Below, in pieces: positions 1-10,310 of a stretch of DNA of 33,272 bases. The position numbers and the translations under genes were made by a program. The DNA is taken from NCBI RefSeq assembly GCF_003201595.1, contig NZ_QJJS01000027.1, positions 1-33,272 of the forward strand. Direction: 5' to 3'. Below the pieces are notes generated by a model, which was not told the origin of the DNA, did not search any database, and saw nothing but the letters and a program-made list of their open reading frames with translations. This DNA comes from Sphaerotilus hippei (lineage in GTDB: Bacteria > Pseudomonadota > Gammaproteobacteria > Burkholderiales > Burkholderiaceae_C). How positions within the stretch are numbered: position 1 is the first letter of the stretch; each line of letters starts with the position of its first letter.

Positions 1-40
1 CTGCAGTTCCTGTTGGGCTTGCAGCCGCGATGACGCTCCC

Positions 41-637
41 ATGTCGCTCAGCCTCCTGCCATATGTTGAGACCGTGGCTTCATGCAATCGCCCTGAACAC
101 CCCGGGCACAAGGTTTTCGCCAAGAAAGCGGAAGGGGTGTTCAAGTACCCGCCAGAATCAAGGCAATGGCACAACAGCGCACTTTATATCTTCCATGTGA
201 ACAACAATAGCGCGGGTCGGATCATATATGCCATGTCGTTGGATGGCATGACGGAACACTTGATGGTCGTCCGCCAGAAGTGGGAGTGCTACCCGGAAAA
301 GATGTTCAACAAGAACAAGGCCAATATGCGGCAGCAGCTATTGGATTACTCAATGGCTCACCCTGACAAATCCGGTAAGATTCCTCCCGATACGCTCGTG
401 GAGAGTGACCTCGATCTTGCGTGGTACTATCTGAGGGCGGGGTATAGTCCTACCGCCACAGCGGACATCCTGACCAAGGTCACCGGCCTGCCTCACGTGC
501 GGCAGAACGTGGCCGCCAGGATCGACAGGATGAAAACCAGAAGCCGGGCGGTGGCCTCTTTCTTTGGTAAAAAAAGAGGTTTTCTCAAGGGCTCACAAAT
601 TTTCCCAAAAATTTGTGCTAATCCACATGACTTGTAG
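41..637 (+). CDS. Hypothetical protein of the integrated element
   Basis: I do not recognise this 198-residue protein. Its composition is ordinary for a soluble protein (mixed charges, aromatic residues, no signal peptide or membrane helix), and it is clearly lower in GC than the chromosome to the right, which fits acquired DNA. Residues about 125-170 (from DLAWYYLRAGYSPTATADIL to RIDRMKTR) look helical, with a helix-turn-helix flavour and a basic tail, so DNA binding is possible but only an inference. The frame stays open from the ATG back to base 2 without a stop, so the true start may lie left of the window. The last codons overlap a 10-bp inverted repeat (594-617). It sits in the same element as the ssrA-adjacent integrase, 730 bp from the integrase 3' end. 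Confidence 0.6.
   Translation: MSLSLLPYVETVASCNRPEHPGHKVFAKKAEGVFKYPPESRQWHNSALYIFHVNNNSAGRIIYAMSLDGMTEHLMVVRQKWECYPEKMFNKNKANMRQQLLDYSMAHPDKSGKIPPDTLVESDLDLAWYYLRAGYSPTATADILTKVTGLPHVRQNVAARIDRMKTRSRAVASFFGKKRGFLKGSQIFPKICANPHDL
594..617. repeat. 10-bp perfect inverted repeat at the 3' end of the first gene
   Basis: CACAAATTTT (594-603) and AAAATTTGTG (608-617) form a perfect 10-bp palindrome with a 4-nt spacer. A weaker outer pair, GGGCTCA (589-595) with TGAGCCC (650-656), surrounds it. It overlaps the last codons of the 198-residue gene. No uridine run follows directly, so a protein-binding site or mRNA 3'-end stem is as likely as a terminator. Confidence 0.5.
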
Positions 638-678
638 GGGATTTTTTCCTGAGCCCAGTCAACCACTTACGTTCAAGC

Positions 679-744
679 AAGGGTATGCGTTTCTGACCCC
701 CGGAAGGGTATGCGTTTGCATGCCCGGAACGCATACCCTTCCGG
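679..744. repeat. Repeat cluster: two direct copies and one inverted copy of AAGGGTATGCGTT
   Basis: AAGGGTATGCGTTT occurs at 679-692 and again at 704-717, and its reverse complement AACGCATACCCTT at 728-740. The second and third copies form a perfect 17-bp stem: 700-716 (CCGGAAGGGTATGCGTT) pairs with 728-744 across an 11-nt loop. No gene covers it. It could be a mobile-element end, a recombinase or replication-protein binding site, or a strong RNA hairpin; the sequence alone does not decide. Confidence 0.7.
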
Positions 745-917
745 CCCGCCAGACCGGCGCCAGCCGGTCGCTTAAACCAAGTGTGCACACACACAATGCC
801 CACCACCTCAGCAAGCCCCGGGCCTCCCGTCCCGGGTCCTGCGGCTGAAAAGATCAGCCCCTACTGATATACATTCAGGGGGTATGAATTCCAGCAGGTC
901 TTGATAACATTGCCTGC

Positions 918-1094
918 ATGAAACCAATTCAATTGACCTTGGAAGAGGTGGCGGACTTCCTGGAATCTGCTGCCATCAAAAGCACAATTACCCTTGGCAT
1001 CTCGGTAATTCATCAGGGTATTACCGAGGAGGGTTATAGCTTTATTTTGGTAAACGATTTGAATGGTTACTCGACCCTGCACAGGTCAATCTAG
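918..1094 (+). CDS. Small hypothetical ORF, 58 residues
   Basis: An ATG at 918 opens a 58-codon frame ending in TAG at 1092-1094. The product starts MKPIQLTLEEVADFLESAAI and has a mixed, slightly acidic composition with a plausible amphipathic helix followed by beta-like segments, unlike a random frame. No clear Shine-Dalgarno sequence precedes the ATG, which lowers confidence. It lies in the AT-richer stretch between the repeat cluster at 679-744 and the integrase. I recognise no family. A minus-strand frame (861-1082) covers the same bases and is less protein-like. Confidence 0.35.
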   Translation: MKPIQLTLEEVADFLESAAIKSTITLGISVIHQGITEEGYSFILVNDLNGYSTLHRSI

Positions 1095-1161
1095 TGGTCA
1101 TGCTCCCGGCCGGGAAATTAACCTATCCCCTTGTCTTTGTTTCTATTAACAGGTGCTAATC

Positions 1162-1215
1162 ATGTCGGTTGTTGTTGTTGCCCTGCTGTTGATTCTCTTC
1201 CTTGGTAGTCGCTGA
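1162..1215 (+). CDS. Tiny hydrophobic peptide ORF, 17 residues
   Basis: AGGTG at 1151-1155 lies 6 nt before an ATG that opens MSVVVVALLLILFLGSR, then TGA. The peptide is almost entirely one membrane-spanning hydrophobic run with an Arg at its C-terminus. This size and composition resemble type I toxin peptides of the Ibs class and small membrane subunits such as CydX or KdpF, but there is no specific homology I can claim. It stands alone between the 58-residue ORF and the 3' end of the integrase gene. No antisense promoter was identified with confidence. Confidence 0.35.
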   Translation: MSVVVVALLLILFLGSR

Positions 1216-1368
1216 CCATATCCATTGAATAGCCCCCATTAAGAGGGGTAGGGGTCTTAGAACCAAGTCGACCCCCGGAAGGCCAACGAGAGTAATTTTT
1301 CTACCAATATGATCCGAGAGATTGCACATCTCCCGGCCGAGCCCCTAAACGGGCCCCCAGCGGCCTGC

Positions 1369-2988
1369 TCAGGCGTCCGGCTGGGTAGCCTTCTTCACGG
1401 CCCGGCTGGCGCCCGTAGCGCGCTTCTGACGCGATCCCGGGCCTGCCTTGCTGGCAGCCTTCGGGCGCTCATGGTTCACCTGCTTGGTGAACGTCACGTC
1501 CTCCAGCGCCGGGACAAGAGACAGGACCGTGTCCGGGTAGGTCACGAGGTTCACGATCTGTTGAAGCATCCCCACGTCCCGGTCATTCCAGTACACATCC
1601 CCGGTCACGGTGCCGGTCTCATGGCCCACGATGGCGGCCACCACCGGCTGATCGATCCGGCGGTTCATCAGCTGCGAGATGAACCCGACCCGGAACGAGT
1701 GGAAGACCTTCTCTTGCTTCACCCACACGCCGCACCGGGTGGTGAAGCGTCGAAACCATTTGCTCGGCTCGGTGCCGAAGCCGTCCCGGCCTTCCTTCAG
1801 CTCGGGGAACAGCTGCACCCCGCCCAGACCGCGCAGGCGCTCGACCCAGCGCAGCAGGCCGAGCCGGATCAGCTCGTCATGTATGGGCACGGTGCGGCGC
1901 GCACTGGCGGTCTTGGCGCGCGCGGTCGGATTGTCTTCGTCGGCGATGCTGATCACATCGACCCCGTTGACCACGGAAAAATCGGCCAAGTGGAGCTGAC
2001 ACAGCTCGTTGATGCGCGCCCCGGTGTACATGCCCAGCAGCACCAGCCAGTAGTAATGGGCGTGATCAAACCGCCGCGCGCTCCAGTAGTCACCGGAGAG
2101 CATCGCGGTCAGGTCCGCTTCATCAAACGGGAAGCGCTTTTTCGCCTCCGAGTCCGCCTTGGCCTTGGCGATGCTGATGCCCTTGGCGGGGTTGATCGAG
2201 AGGCCATTGGTCGAGGTCGCCCAGCCGAGGAACCCGGCGATCCGGTTCATCTGGTCATTGACCGTGCCGGCGGCCAGGGGAGGGAACTCGACCCCATCGC
2301 ACCCGCCCGGCTCGGTCAGCTCGGCGAAGCTCTTGCCCTTCAGGGCTGCTTTCTTTCCGGCATTGGACGGCAGGCGCTTCAGGCGGGCGAAGAACTCCAT
2401 GCAGTCATCGCGGGTGACGGCACCGATGGCCTTGTCCTTGGTGAACTCGACGAAGTTCCCCAGCGTCGAACGGCGTTCGAGCTCGGTCTTTTCGGTCCAT
2501 CGGTCCATGGTCTTGTGTTCGGCGATGAAAGACTCAAGGGCCGCCGACAGGGTAGGGCCTTGGTTCATCGCTTCACGTGCGCCAGCGCCAGCGGCTGGGC
2601 GTTCTTCGTGCGCGGCGATCAGCTTCGACTTGAGGTTGCTGATCTCAAGTTCTAGCGCTTGGACGCGCACGTCGAGCTGACGATTTTGCTCGTCCGCTTC
2701 GGACAGTTCGGCCTGAACGCATTGCAGACGGCGCGCGCTCAAGAGCTTGAGGAGGGCGGTCTTGTCGGTCAGTTCACTCAAGGGCAGTCCTGCTCTTGCG
2801 TGGTGAAGAAGCGACACGGCGGCCACACGGAAGGGAAGCGCCTTTTCGAGGGCCTCCCGCTTTCTTGCTGTCCCAAGCGACCGCAGGAGCTCAGAAGCCC
2901 CTACGATTTTTCGGACATCTGCCGGCACGATCCAGCGCCAGCACCAAACACCGCAGCGATTGCGCCGCAGTCCTTCACCATACGCCAT
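1369..2988 (-). CDS. Tyrosine recombinase / integrase
   Basis: This 539-residue protein is a phage-type site-specific tyrosine recombinase, presumed to integrate and excise the element. The catalytic set is visible: Arg325 in TGARINEL, His430 and Arg433 in HSFR, His456 in GHE, and the nucleophile Tyr466 in GDVYWN. The N-terminal 60 residues (RRNRCGVWCWRWIVPADV) resemble the DUF6538-type module of large integrases, followed by a coiled-coil-like stretch near residues 90-120 and a core-binding domain near 170-270. A Lys-rich tail of about 70 residues follows the catalytic domain. GGAGCG lies about 7 nt before the ATG. The gene starts 112 bp from the 3' end of ssrA and is transcribed away from it, the standard arrangement for integrases using ssrA as attachment site. 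It appears intact. Confidence 0.93.
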   Translation of the reverse strand: MAYGEGLRRNRCGVWCWRWIVPADVRKIVGASELLRSLGTARKREALEKALPFRVAAVSLLHHARAGLPLSELTDKTALLKLLSARRLQCVQAELSEADEQNRQLDVRVQALELEISNLKSKLIAAHEERPAAGAGAREAMNQGPTLSAALESFIAEHKTMDRWTEKTELERRSTLGNFVEFTKDKAIGAVTRDDCMEFFARLKRLPSNAGKKAALKGKSFAELTEPGGCDGVEFPPLAAGTVNDQMNRIAGFLGWATSTNGLSINPAKGISIAKAKADSEAKKRFPFDEADLTAMLSGDYWSARRFDHAHYYWLVLLGMYTGARINELCQLHLADFSVVNGVDVISIADEDNPTARAKTASARRTVPIHDELIRLGLLRWVERLRGLGGVQLFPELKEGRDGFGTEPSKWFRRFTTRCGVWVKQEKVFHSFRVGFISQLMNRRIDQPVVAAIVGHETGTVTGDVYWNDRDVGMLQQIVNLVTYPDTVLSLVPALEDVTFTKQVNHERPKAASKAGPGSRQKRATGASRAVKKATQPDA

Positions 2989-3100
2989 CGAAAGCGCTCC
3001 GAGCCGAAAGGATGTGGGACATCCAATCGGGACACCGCCGGTTGTTGCCGGTGCTCTACTCGAAAAACGCTAGTCAAATCAACCGCTTAACACACATAGC

Positions 3101-3135
3101 TGGTGGAGCCGGGGGGAATTGAACCCCCGTCCGCA
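3101..3135. other. Probable attachment site in the 3' end of ssrA
   Basis: The T-arm and acceptor end of ssrA border the integrase gene, as in many islands and phages that integrate in tmRNA genes. I found no second copy of this segment between 1 and 3100, so the other boundary of the element should lie left of the window. The exact crossover cannot be read here. Confidence 0.55.
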
Positions 3136-3460
3136 AGCCTTCCTCAGGCAGTTCTACAAGCTTAGTTCTCTGATTTGAGTCTCGTGCACCGGCCGCGCAG
3201 GAACACGCTGCCGGGAACACCAGTCACTAGATCTCGTCCTGGGTCGAGTGACCCGGCTCAGGACCAGCCAATGTAAATAACCTCACAGGTGTTGCCACCC
3301 CAGCCCATTGGCCTGCTGTTGTGAGGCTCACCGGTGTTAAGCGGCGAGGGCGAAACGTTCGTCGTTCGCAGTTAGCTTGTTTCCAGTGGTTTTACGAGCG
3401 AACTGGTGCTCGGCATGCCCTGCTCCGATTCCGTACCCACGTCGAAACCAGGTCGGCCCC
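3101..3460 (-). ncRNA. ssrA: Transfer-messenger RNA (tmRNA)
   Basis: The 360-nt RNA rescues stalled ribosomes and tags the nascent peptide. On the minus strand it begins GGGGCCGA at 3460 and ends GGCTCCACCA at 3101 with CCA encoded. The 7-bp acceptor stem pairs GGGGCCG with CGGCTCC and includes the G3-U pair needed for alanine charging. The T-arm GGGGG-TTCAATT-CCCCC is present. The tag frame begins at GCG (3367-3369) and reads ANDERFALAA then TAA at 3337-3339, a betaproteobacterial tag. It is a one-piece tmRNA, not permuted. Its 5' end is 13 bp from the gph stop codon, and its 3' end borders the integrase. Confidence 0.97.
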
Positions 3461-3470
3461 TGAACCCCGT

Positions 3471-3497
3471 ATCTTAGGCCAATCCGGGCAGCTTCAA
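3471..3497 (-). promoter_or_regulatory. Candidate ssrA promoter inside the gph 3' end
   Basis: On the minus strand TTGAAG (3497-3492) and TAAGAT (3476-3471) are 15 nt apart, and the -10 box lies 10 nt before the mature 5' end of tmRNA. The -10 box overlaps the TAA stop codon of gph. Spacing is shorter than ideal, so this is a prediction. Confidence 0.4.
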
Positions 3498-4151
3498 GAG
3501 CTCTGCCGGAAAAGATATCCGATGGTCGGCGCCCCAGCGGTGCACGGGCTCGCCGTCGCCGAGGTAGCCCCACTCGACGGCGATGGTGCTCATGGCGGCG
3601 GCCTGGCCGGCCTGGATGTCACGCAGGTCGTCGCCGACGTAGGCGCAGTGCCCGGGGTCGAGGTTCAGGCGCCGGCAGGCTTCCAGCAGCGGATCGGGGT
3701 GAGGCTTGGCCCGCGCGGCGGTATCGCCGCAGATCAGCACGGCGCTGCGGCTGGCCAGGCCCAGGGCCTCGACCAGCGGCTCGGCGAAGCGGCTGTGCTT
3801 GTTGGTCACGATGCCCCAGGGCAGGCCACGCTGTTCCAGCGTGGCGAGCAGTTCGGAGATGCCGCTGAACAGGCCGGTGGCCTGCGTCAGGCGGGCCGCG
3901 TAGGCGTCGAGGTACTCGTCCTTCAGGGCCTCGAAATCCGGATGCTCGGGTCGCACCTGCAGCGCCACGCCCAGCATGCCGCGTGCGCCGGTGCCGGTCA
4001 GCGGGCGGTAGGTGTCCAGGGGCAGCGGGGGCAGCTGGCGCCGTTCGCGCAGTTCGTTGCCTGCGCCGGCCAGGTCGGGAGCGCTGTCGACCAGCGTGCC
4101 GTCCAGGTCGAACAGCACGGCCTGCCAGCGGCGAGCGTCGGTGTTGTTCAT
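3474..4151 (-). CDS. gph: Phosphoglycolate phosphatase
   Basis: A HAD-superfamily hydrolase of 225 residues that dephosphorylates 2-phosphoglycolate, a product of DNA repair and of oxygenase side reactions. Motif I is [10 protein letters not shown] with Asp15 as nucleophile and Asp17 as acid/base; motif II is the Thr in GIVTNK; the motif III Lys is in [10 protein letters not shown]; motif IV is [10 protein letters not shown]. The cap domain lies between motifs I and II (about residues 25-90). Length and motifs match Gph, although other small-phosphate HAD enzymes share them. The ATG overlaps the ubiG stop codon by 4 nt, implying translational coupling. Pairing of gph with ubiG is common in proteobacteria. 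Confidence 0.88.
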   Translation of the reverse strand: MNNTDARRWQAVLFDLDGTLVDSAPDLAGAGNELRERRQLPPLPLDTYRPLTGTGARGMLGVALQVRPEHPDFEALKDEYLDAYAARLTQATGLFSGISELLATLEQRGLPWGIVTNKHSRFAEPLVEALGLASRSAVLICGDTAARAKPHPDPLLEACRRLNLDPGHCAYVGDDLRDIQAGQAAAMSTIAVEWGYLGDGEPVHRWGADHRISFPAELLKLPGLA

Positions 4152-4867
4152 GCGGCGGGGGCCGCCGGTTTGCGGCAGGCGATCATGTAGTTCACGCTGA
4201 GGTCGTCGCTGAGCCAGTAGCGGCGGGTCAGCGGGTTGTACTCGAGGCCGCGGGTGCCGACCGGCTCCAGGCGGGCGGCCCGGCTCCAGGTGAGCAGCTC
4301 GCTGGGCTTGATGAACTTGGCGTATTCATGCGTGCCGGCGGGCAGCAGCTTGAGCAGGTATTCGGCGCCGACGATGGCGAACAGGAAGGCCTTGGCGTTG
4401 CGGTTCAGCGTGGAGAAGAACACCCAGCCGCCCGGCTTGACCAGGTCGCTGCAGGCCTGCACGATCGCCGCCGGGTCCGGCACGTGCTCGAGCATCTCCA
4501 TGCAGGTGACGATGTCGTGGCGGGCGGGCTGTTCGGCGGCCAGGGCCTCGGCGGCGACCAGGCGGTACTGCACCTGGCTGATGCCGGCCTCCATCGCATG
4601 CAGCTGCGCCACCTTCAGCGAGCGGTCAGCCAGGTCGACCCCCAGCACCTGGGCTCCCTGGCGGGCCATGGCCTCGCTGAGGATGCCGCCGCCGCAGCCG
4701 ACGTCGACGACCTGCCGTCCGGCCAGCGGGCCGGCCTGCTGCTCGATCCAGCCCAGGCGCATCGGATTGATCTGGTGCAGGGGGCGGAATTCACTCTCGG
4801 GGTCCCACCACTTGTGGGCCAGCTCGCTGAACTTGGCGAGTTCCTTGGGGTCGGCGTTGCTCATCAT
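4148..4867 (-). CDS. ubiG: Ubiquinone biosynthesis O-methyltransferase
   Basis: An S-adenosylmethionine-dependent methyltransferase that carries out the two O-methylation steps of ubiquinone synthesis at the inner membrane surface. The SAM-binding motif [15 protein letters not shown] is near residues 53-66, and the N-terminal [20 protein letters not shown] is a UbiG signature. The frame is open back to 4918, but I chose the ATG at 4867 (a second ATG follows at 4864) because AGGA lies about 8 nt upstream and family members start near this point; that gives 239 residues. It is the first gene of a minus-strand pair with gph and is separated from the upstream ompA-type gene by a strong terminator. 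Confidence 0.92.
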   Translation of the reverse strand: MMSNADPKELAKFSELAHKWWDPESEFRPLHQINPMRLGWIEQQAGPLAGRQVVDVGCGGGILSEAMARQGAQVLGVDLADRSLKVAQLHAMEAGISQVQYRLVAAEALAAEQPARHDIVTCMEMLEHVPDPAAIVQACSDLVKPGGWVFFSTLNRNAKAFLFAIVGAEYLLKLLPAGTHEYAKFIKPSELLTWSRAARLEPVGTRGLEYNPLTRRYWLSDDLSVNYMIACRKPAAPAA

Positions 4868-4918
4868 GGTGAGGATCCTAGCCGAAGCGCCCGGCCCCGG
4901 TGGTGACGGCCCGGGCAC

Positions 4919-4945
4919 AAAAAAACCCCGCCGAAGCGGGGTTTT
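4919..4945 (-). terminator. Rho-independent terminator of the OmpA-type gene
   Basis: On the minus strand AAAACCCCGC-TTCG-GCGGGGTTTT is a 10-bp stem with a UUCG tetraloop followed by further T residues (seven in all to 4919). It begins 23 nt after the stop codon of the OmpA-family gene and insulates ubiG from it. Confidence 0.92.
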
Positions 4946-4967
4946 CCGGGTGAAGCAGCAGGACTGC

Positions 4968-5642
4968 TTACTTCTTGATCGAACGGGTGCCGACGACCTC
5001 GATCTCGACGCGGCGGTTCTTCGCCTTGCCTTCCTTGGTCTTGTTGTCGGCGACCGGCGAGCGCTCGCCCTTGCCTTCGGTGTAGACGCGGTTGGCTTCG
5101 ATGCCCTTGCTCACCAGGTACTTCTTGACCGCTTCCGAACGGTTCACCGACAGCTTGTCGTTGTAGGCGAACGAACCATCGGAGTCGGTGTGACCCACGG
5201 CGATGACCACTTCCAGGTTGATGTCCTTGACCTTGGCGGCCAGGTCATCGAGCTTGGTCTTGGCGTCAGGCTTCAGCGCGAACTTGGCCACGTCGAAGAA
5301 CGCGTCCGCGGCGAAGGTCACCTTCTCGCTGGTCGGAGCGACCGGCACGACCGGAGCGATCACCGGGGCAGGTGCCGGGGCCGGAGCCGGGGCAGGTGCC
5401 TTGGCAGGAGCCGGAGCGGGGGCCGGAGCCGGCGGAGGCGGAACGCCGTCGCAGCCCTGCACGCCGGTGGCCGGCGTCCAGGATGCGTCGCGCCAGCACA
5501 GGTTGTCTGCGCCGGACTTCCACACGGTGCCATCAGAGGCGCGCCAGTTGTCTACTGCCGTGGCGGTGCTGCCACCGCCCGTTGCGCAAGCTGCCAGAGC
5601 GGCGGTAGCGAACAGCAGAGCCACCTTGTTCAGTTTGTTCAT
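4968..5642 (-). CDS. OmpA-family peptidoglycan-binding lipoprotein
   Basis: A 224-residue exported protein that should anchor the outer membrane to peptidoglycan. The start at 5642 is preferred over the longer open frame because AGGAGA lies just upstream and [19 protein letters not shown] is a lipoprotein signal with Cys19 in the lipobox LAAC. Residues about 25-65 form a small Trp/Cys-containing segment, followed by a Pro-Ala linker of PAPAPAP repeats (about 68-95) long enough to cross part of the periplasm. The C-terminal OmpA domain (about 105-215) carries [19 protein letters not shown] and a terminal NRRVEIEV. There is no beta-barrel, so it is closer to Pal-like or short OmpA proteins than to E. 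coli OmpA. It is divergent from gyrA. Confidence 0.9.
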   Translation of the reverse strand: MNKLNKVALLFATAALAACATGGGSTATAVDNWRASDGTVWKSGADNLCWRDASWTPATGVQGCDGVPPPPAPAPAPAPAKAPAPAPAPAPAPVIAPVVPVAPTSEKVTFAADAFFDVAKFALKPDAKTKLDDLAAKVKDINLEVVIAVGHTDSDGSFAYNDKLSVNRSEAVKKYLVSKGIEANRVYTEGKGERSPVADNKTKEGKAKNRRVEIEVVGTRSIKK

Positions 5643-5950
5643 GGTTCTCCTCTCGAGAAAAGCCACAGATCGGGCTGCAAATCCAAGTATGCGGGCCTTG
5701 AAACCGGTCGAACACGGCCGCAAGAACCGACAAATCATTGTGCCATAGGGCTTATGACGGCCCGCCCTTCACGTTTCTCCTTGGCACAGTGCCCTTGCCC
5801 TGTTGTTTGTCAGCGACAATTGGCGGCTCGTAGAATGCAAGGTTTACCGGCGCGGACCGGTCTGCCAGCGTGGGCATCGGCCCACCGGCGGCTCCGGCGC
5901 CGTAGCCCGTGTCCGGTTTCCCGCGTTACGGATCACACCGCCTCGACTGC
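5643..5950. promoter_or_regulatory. Divergent control region between the ompA-type gene and gyrA
   Basis: This 308-bp gap has no gene I can support. The gyrA side has a good promoter (5807-5836). On the ompA side the ribosome binding site AGGAGA is clear, but no single promoter stands out; CATACT near 5690 is a weak -10 candidate. Confidence 0.5.
5807..5836 (+). promoter_or_regulatory. Candidate sigma-70 promoter of gyrA
   Basis: TTGTCA (5807-5812) and TAGAAT (5831-5836) are separated by 18 nt, each one base from consensus. The predicted start near 5843 gives a leader of about 108 nt before gyrA. Confidence 0.6.
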
Positions 5951-8595
<2,645 letters not shown>

Positions 8596-8599
<4 letters not shown>

Positions 8600-9192
8600 T
8601 GAGCGTGCGTGGATGGATGCCGGCTCTGCTGTGTGTGGCCGCAGCCCTGGCGGGCCCGGTCCGTGCGGCCGATGAGCCTTCTGCCGCTCGCAAGGAGCTG
8701 GTCCAGAAGGTGATCCAGCTGCATCAGGGCGCGATCGAGAACGTCGGTCGCGGCCTGGCGGAGACGCCGGTGGCGGCGATGATGCAGCGGGCCGGTCCGG
8801 TGCTGCAGGAGCGCTTCCCGGCCGACAAGCGCGAGGCCGTGGCCAAGCAGATCCAGGCCGATGCGAAGAAGTACGTCGACGAGACCGCGCCGATGCTGCG
8901 CGACCGCGCGCTCAAGCTGGCGCCGTCGACGATGGGTCCGATCTTCGAGCAGCAGTTCAGCGATGACGACCTGCGCACGCTGATCGCCTGGCTCGAGTCG
9001 CCGGTCAGCCGCAAGTACTCGGCGCTGGGCCCCGAACTGCAGAAAGGCCTGATCGACAAGGTCGTGGCCGAGACCCGTGGCACGGTCGAGCCGCGCCTGC
9101 AGGCGCTCGAGCGCAGCGTGGCCAGGCGCCTGGGCCTGGAGCCCAAGAACAGCAAACCCGATGGCGCCGCTTCGGCGCCCGCCCGCAAATGA
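8596..9192 (+). CDS. Exported DUF2059-like protein
   Basis: A 198-residue protein with a signal peptide ([20 protein letters not shown], probably cleaved after VRA near residue 24). The mature part is helical and charged, with a DUF2059-like body (about 35-170: from [12 protein letters not shown] through [19 protein letters not shown]). Its biochemical role is unknown. The ATG overlaps the gyrA stop (ATGA), with GGAG about 7 nt upstream, and its own stop overlaps serC by 4 nt, so it is translated within the gyrA-serC unit. Presence between gyrA and serC looks like conserved synteny rather than insertion, judged from its matching base composition. Confidence 0.85.
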
Positions 9193-10310
9193 CCTTCGCC
9201 GACCCCGCAGGCCGCACCGTCCGGCCGTACAACTTCTCCGCCGGTCCGGCTGCGCTGCCCGAGGCGGTGCTGCGCCAGGCCGCCGCCGAGATGCTCGACT
9301 GGCAGGGCAGCGGCATGAGCGTGATGGAGATGAGCCATCGCGGCCGCGAGTTCATGTCCATCTGCGAGCGGGCCGAGGCCGACCTGCGCACGCTGCTGGC
9401 CGTGCCGTCGAACTACCGCGTGCTGTTCATGCAGGGCGGCGGGCTGGCCGAGAACGCCATCGTGCCGATGAACCTGTCGCGGGGCGGCGCGGTCGACTTC
9501 GTGGTCACCGGCTCGTGGTCGCAGAAGTCGCTCAAGGAAGCGGCCCGCTACTGCGATGCGAGGGTGGCGGCCACCGGCGAGTCCGGCGGGCATTTCCTGT
9601 CGGTGCCGCCCGCCTCGGGCTGGCAGCTGCGCCCGGACGCCGCCTACGTGCACCTGTGCTCCAACGAGACCATCCACGGCGTGGAGTTCGCCGAGCTGCC
9701 CGACCTCGCGGCGCTGGGCTCGAACGCGCCGCTGGTGATCGACTGCTCCTCGCACATCCTGTCGCGCCACATCGACTGGAGCCGCGTGGGCCTGGCGTTC
9801 GCCGGCGCGCAGAAGAACATCGGCCCGGCCGGCGTGACCATCGTCATCGTGCGCGAGGACCTGATCGGCCAGGCGCTGGCGATCTGCCCGTCGGCCTTCG
9901 ACTACCGCCTCGTCGCCGAGAACGGCTCGATGTACAACACGCCGCCGACCTACGGCATCTACATCGCCGGCCTGGTGTTCCAGTGGGTGCTCGCCCAGGG
10001 GGGCGTGGCCGAGATGGACCGGCGCGCGGCCGAGAAGGCGGCGCTGCTCTACGGTTTCCTCGACGCGTCGGGCTTCTACGTCAACCGGGTCGACCCGGCC
10101 AGCCGCTCGCGCATGAACGTGCCGTTCTTCCTGCGCGACGAGACGCTCAACGACGAGTTCCTGGCCGGCGCCAAGGCGCGCGGCCTGCTGCAACTCAAGG
10201 GGCACAAGAGCGTGGGCGGCATGCGCGCCTCGATCTACAACGCCATGCCGCTCGAAGGCGTGCAGGCGCTCGTGCGTTACCTCGACGAATTCGCTGCCGC
10301 CCATGTCTGA
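9189..10310 (+). CDS. serC: Phosphoserine aminotransferase
   Basis: A PLP-dependent transaminase of 373 residues that makes 3-phosphoserine from 3-phosphohydroxypyruvate and glutamate in serine synthesis; the same enzyme serves pyridoxine synthesis in many proteobacteria. [15 protein letters not shown] near the N-terminus is the family signature, and Lys209 in [11 protein letters not shown] is the residue that binds PLP. Length is normal. Its start overlaps the preceding stop by 4 nt and its end overlaps pheA by 8 nt, indicating one coupled transcript. Grouping serC with pheA and the shikimate gene aroA is common in proteobacteria. Confidence 0.97.
   Translation: MTFADPAGRTVRPYNFSAGPAALPEAVLRQAAAEMLDWQGSGMSVMEMSHRGREFMSICERAEADLRTLLAVPSNYRVLFMQGGGLAENAIVPMNLSRGGAVDFVVTGSWSQKSLKEAARYCDARVAATGESGGHFLSVPPASGWQLRPDAAYVHLCSNETIHGVEFAELPDLAALGSNAPLVIDCSSHILSRHIDWSRVGLAFAGAQKNIGPAGVTIVIVREDLIGQALAICPSAFDYRLVAENGSMYNTPPTYGIYIAGLVFQWVLAQGGVAEMDRRAAEKAALLYGFLDASGFYVNRVDPASRSRMNVPFFLRDETLNDEFLAGAKARGLLQLKGHKSVGGMRASIYNAMPLEGVQALVRYLDEFAAAHV

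Noticed and set aside
564-848. 94-codon plus-strand ORF over the repeat cluster
   Set aside because: It runs through the 17-bp hairpin and repeats and reads as low-quality sequence.
861-1082. 73-codon minus-strand ORF in the island
   Set aside because: No ribosome binding site and a less protein-like composition than the plus-strand 58-residue ORF over the same bases; cannot be fully excluded.
1309-2655. 448-codon plus-strand frame opposite the integrase
   Set aside because: The integrase on the other strand has the complete catalytic set; this frame has none.
1-3100. Search for the second copy of the ssrA end (other att site) and for CRISPR repeats
   Set aside because: No duplicate of the tmRNA 3' segment and no regularly spaced repeat series were seen in this stretch or elsewhere in the window.
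5375-5440. Pro/Ala repeat in the OmpA-type gene as a DNA repeat element
   Set aside because: It is a coding Pro-Ala linker typical of such lipoproteins, not an independent repeat.
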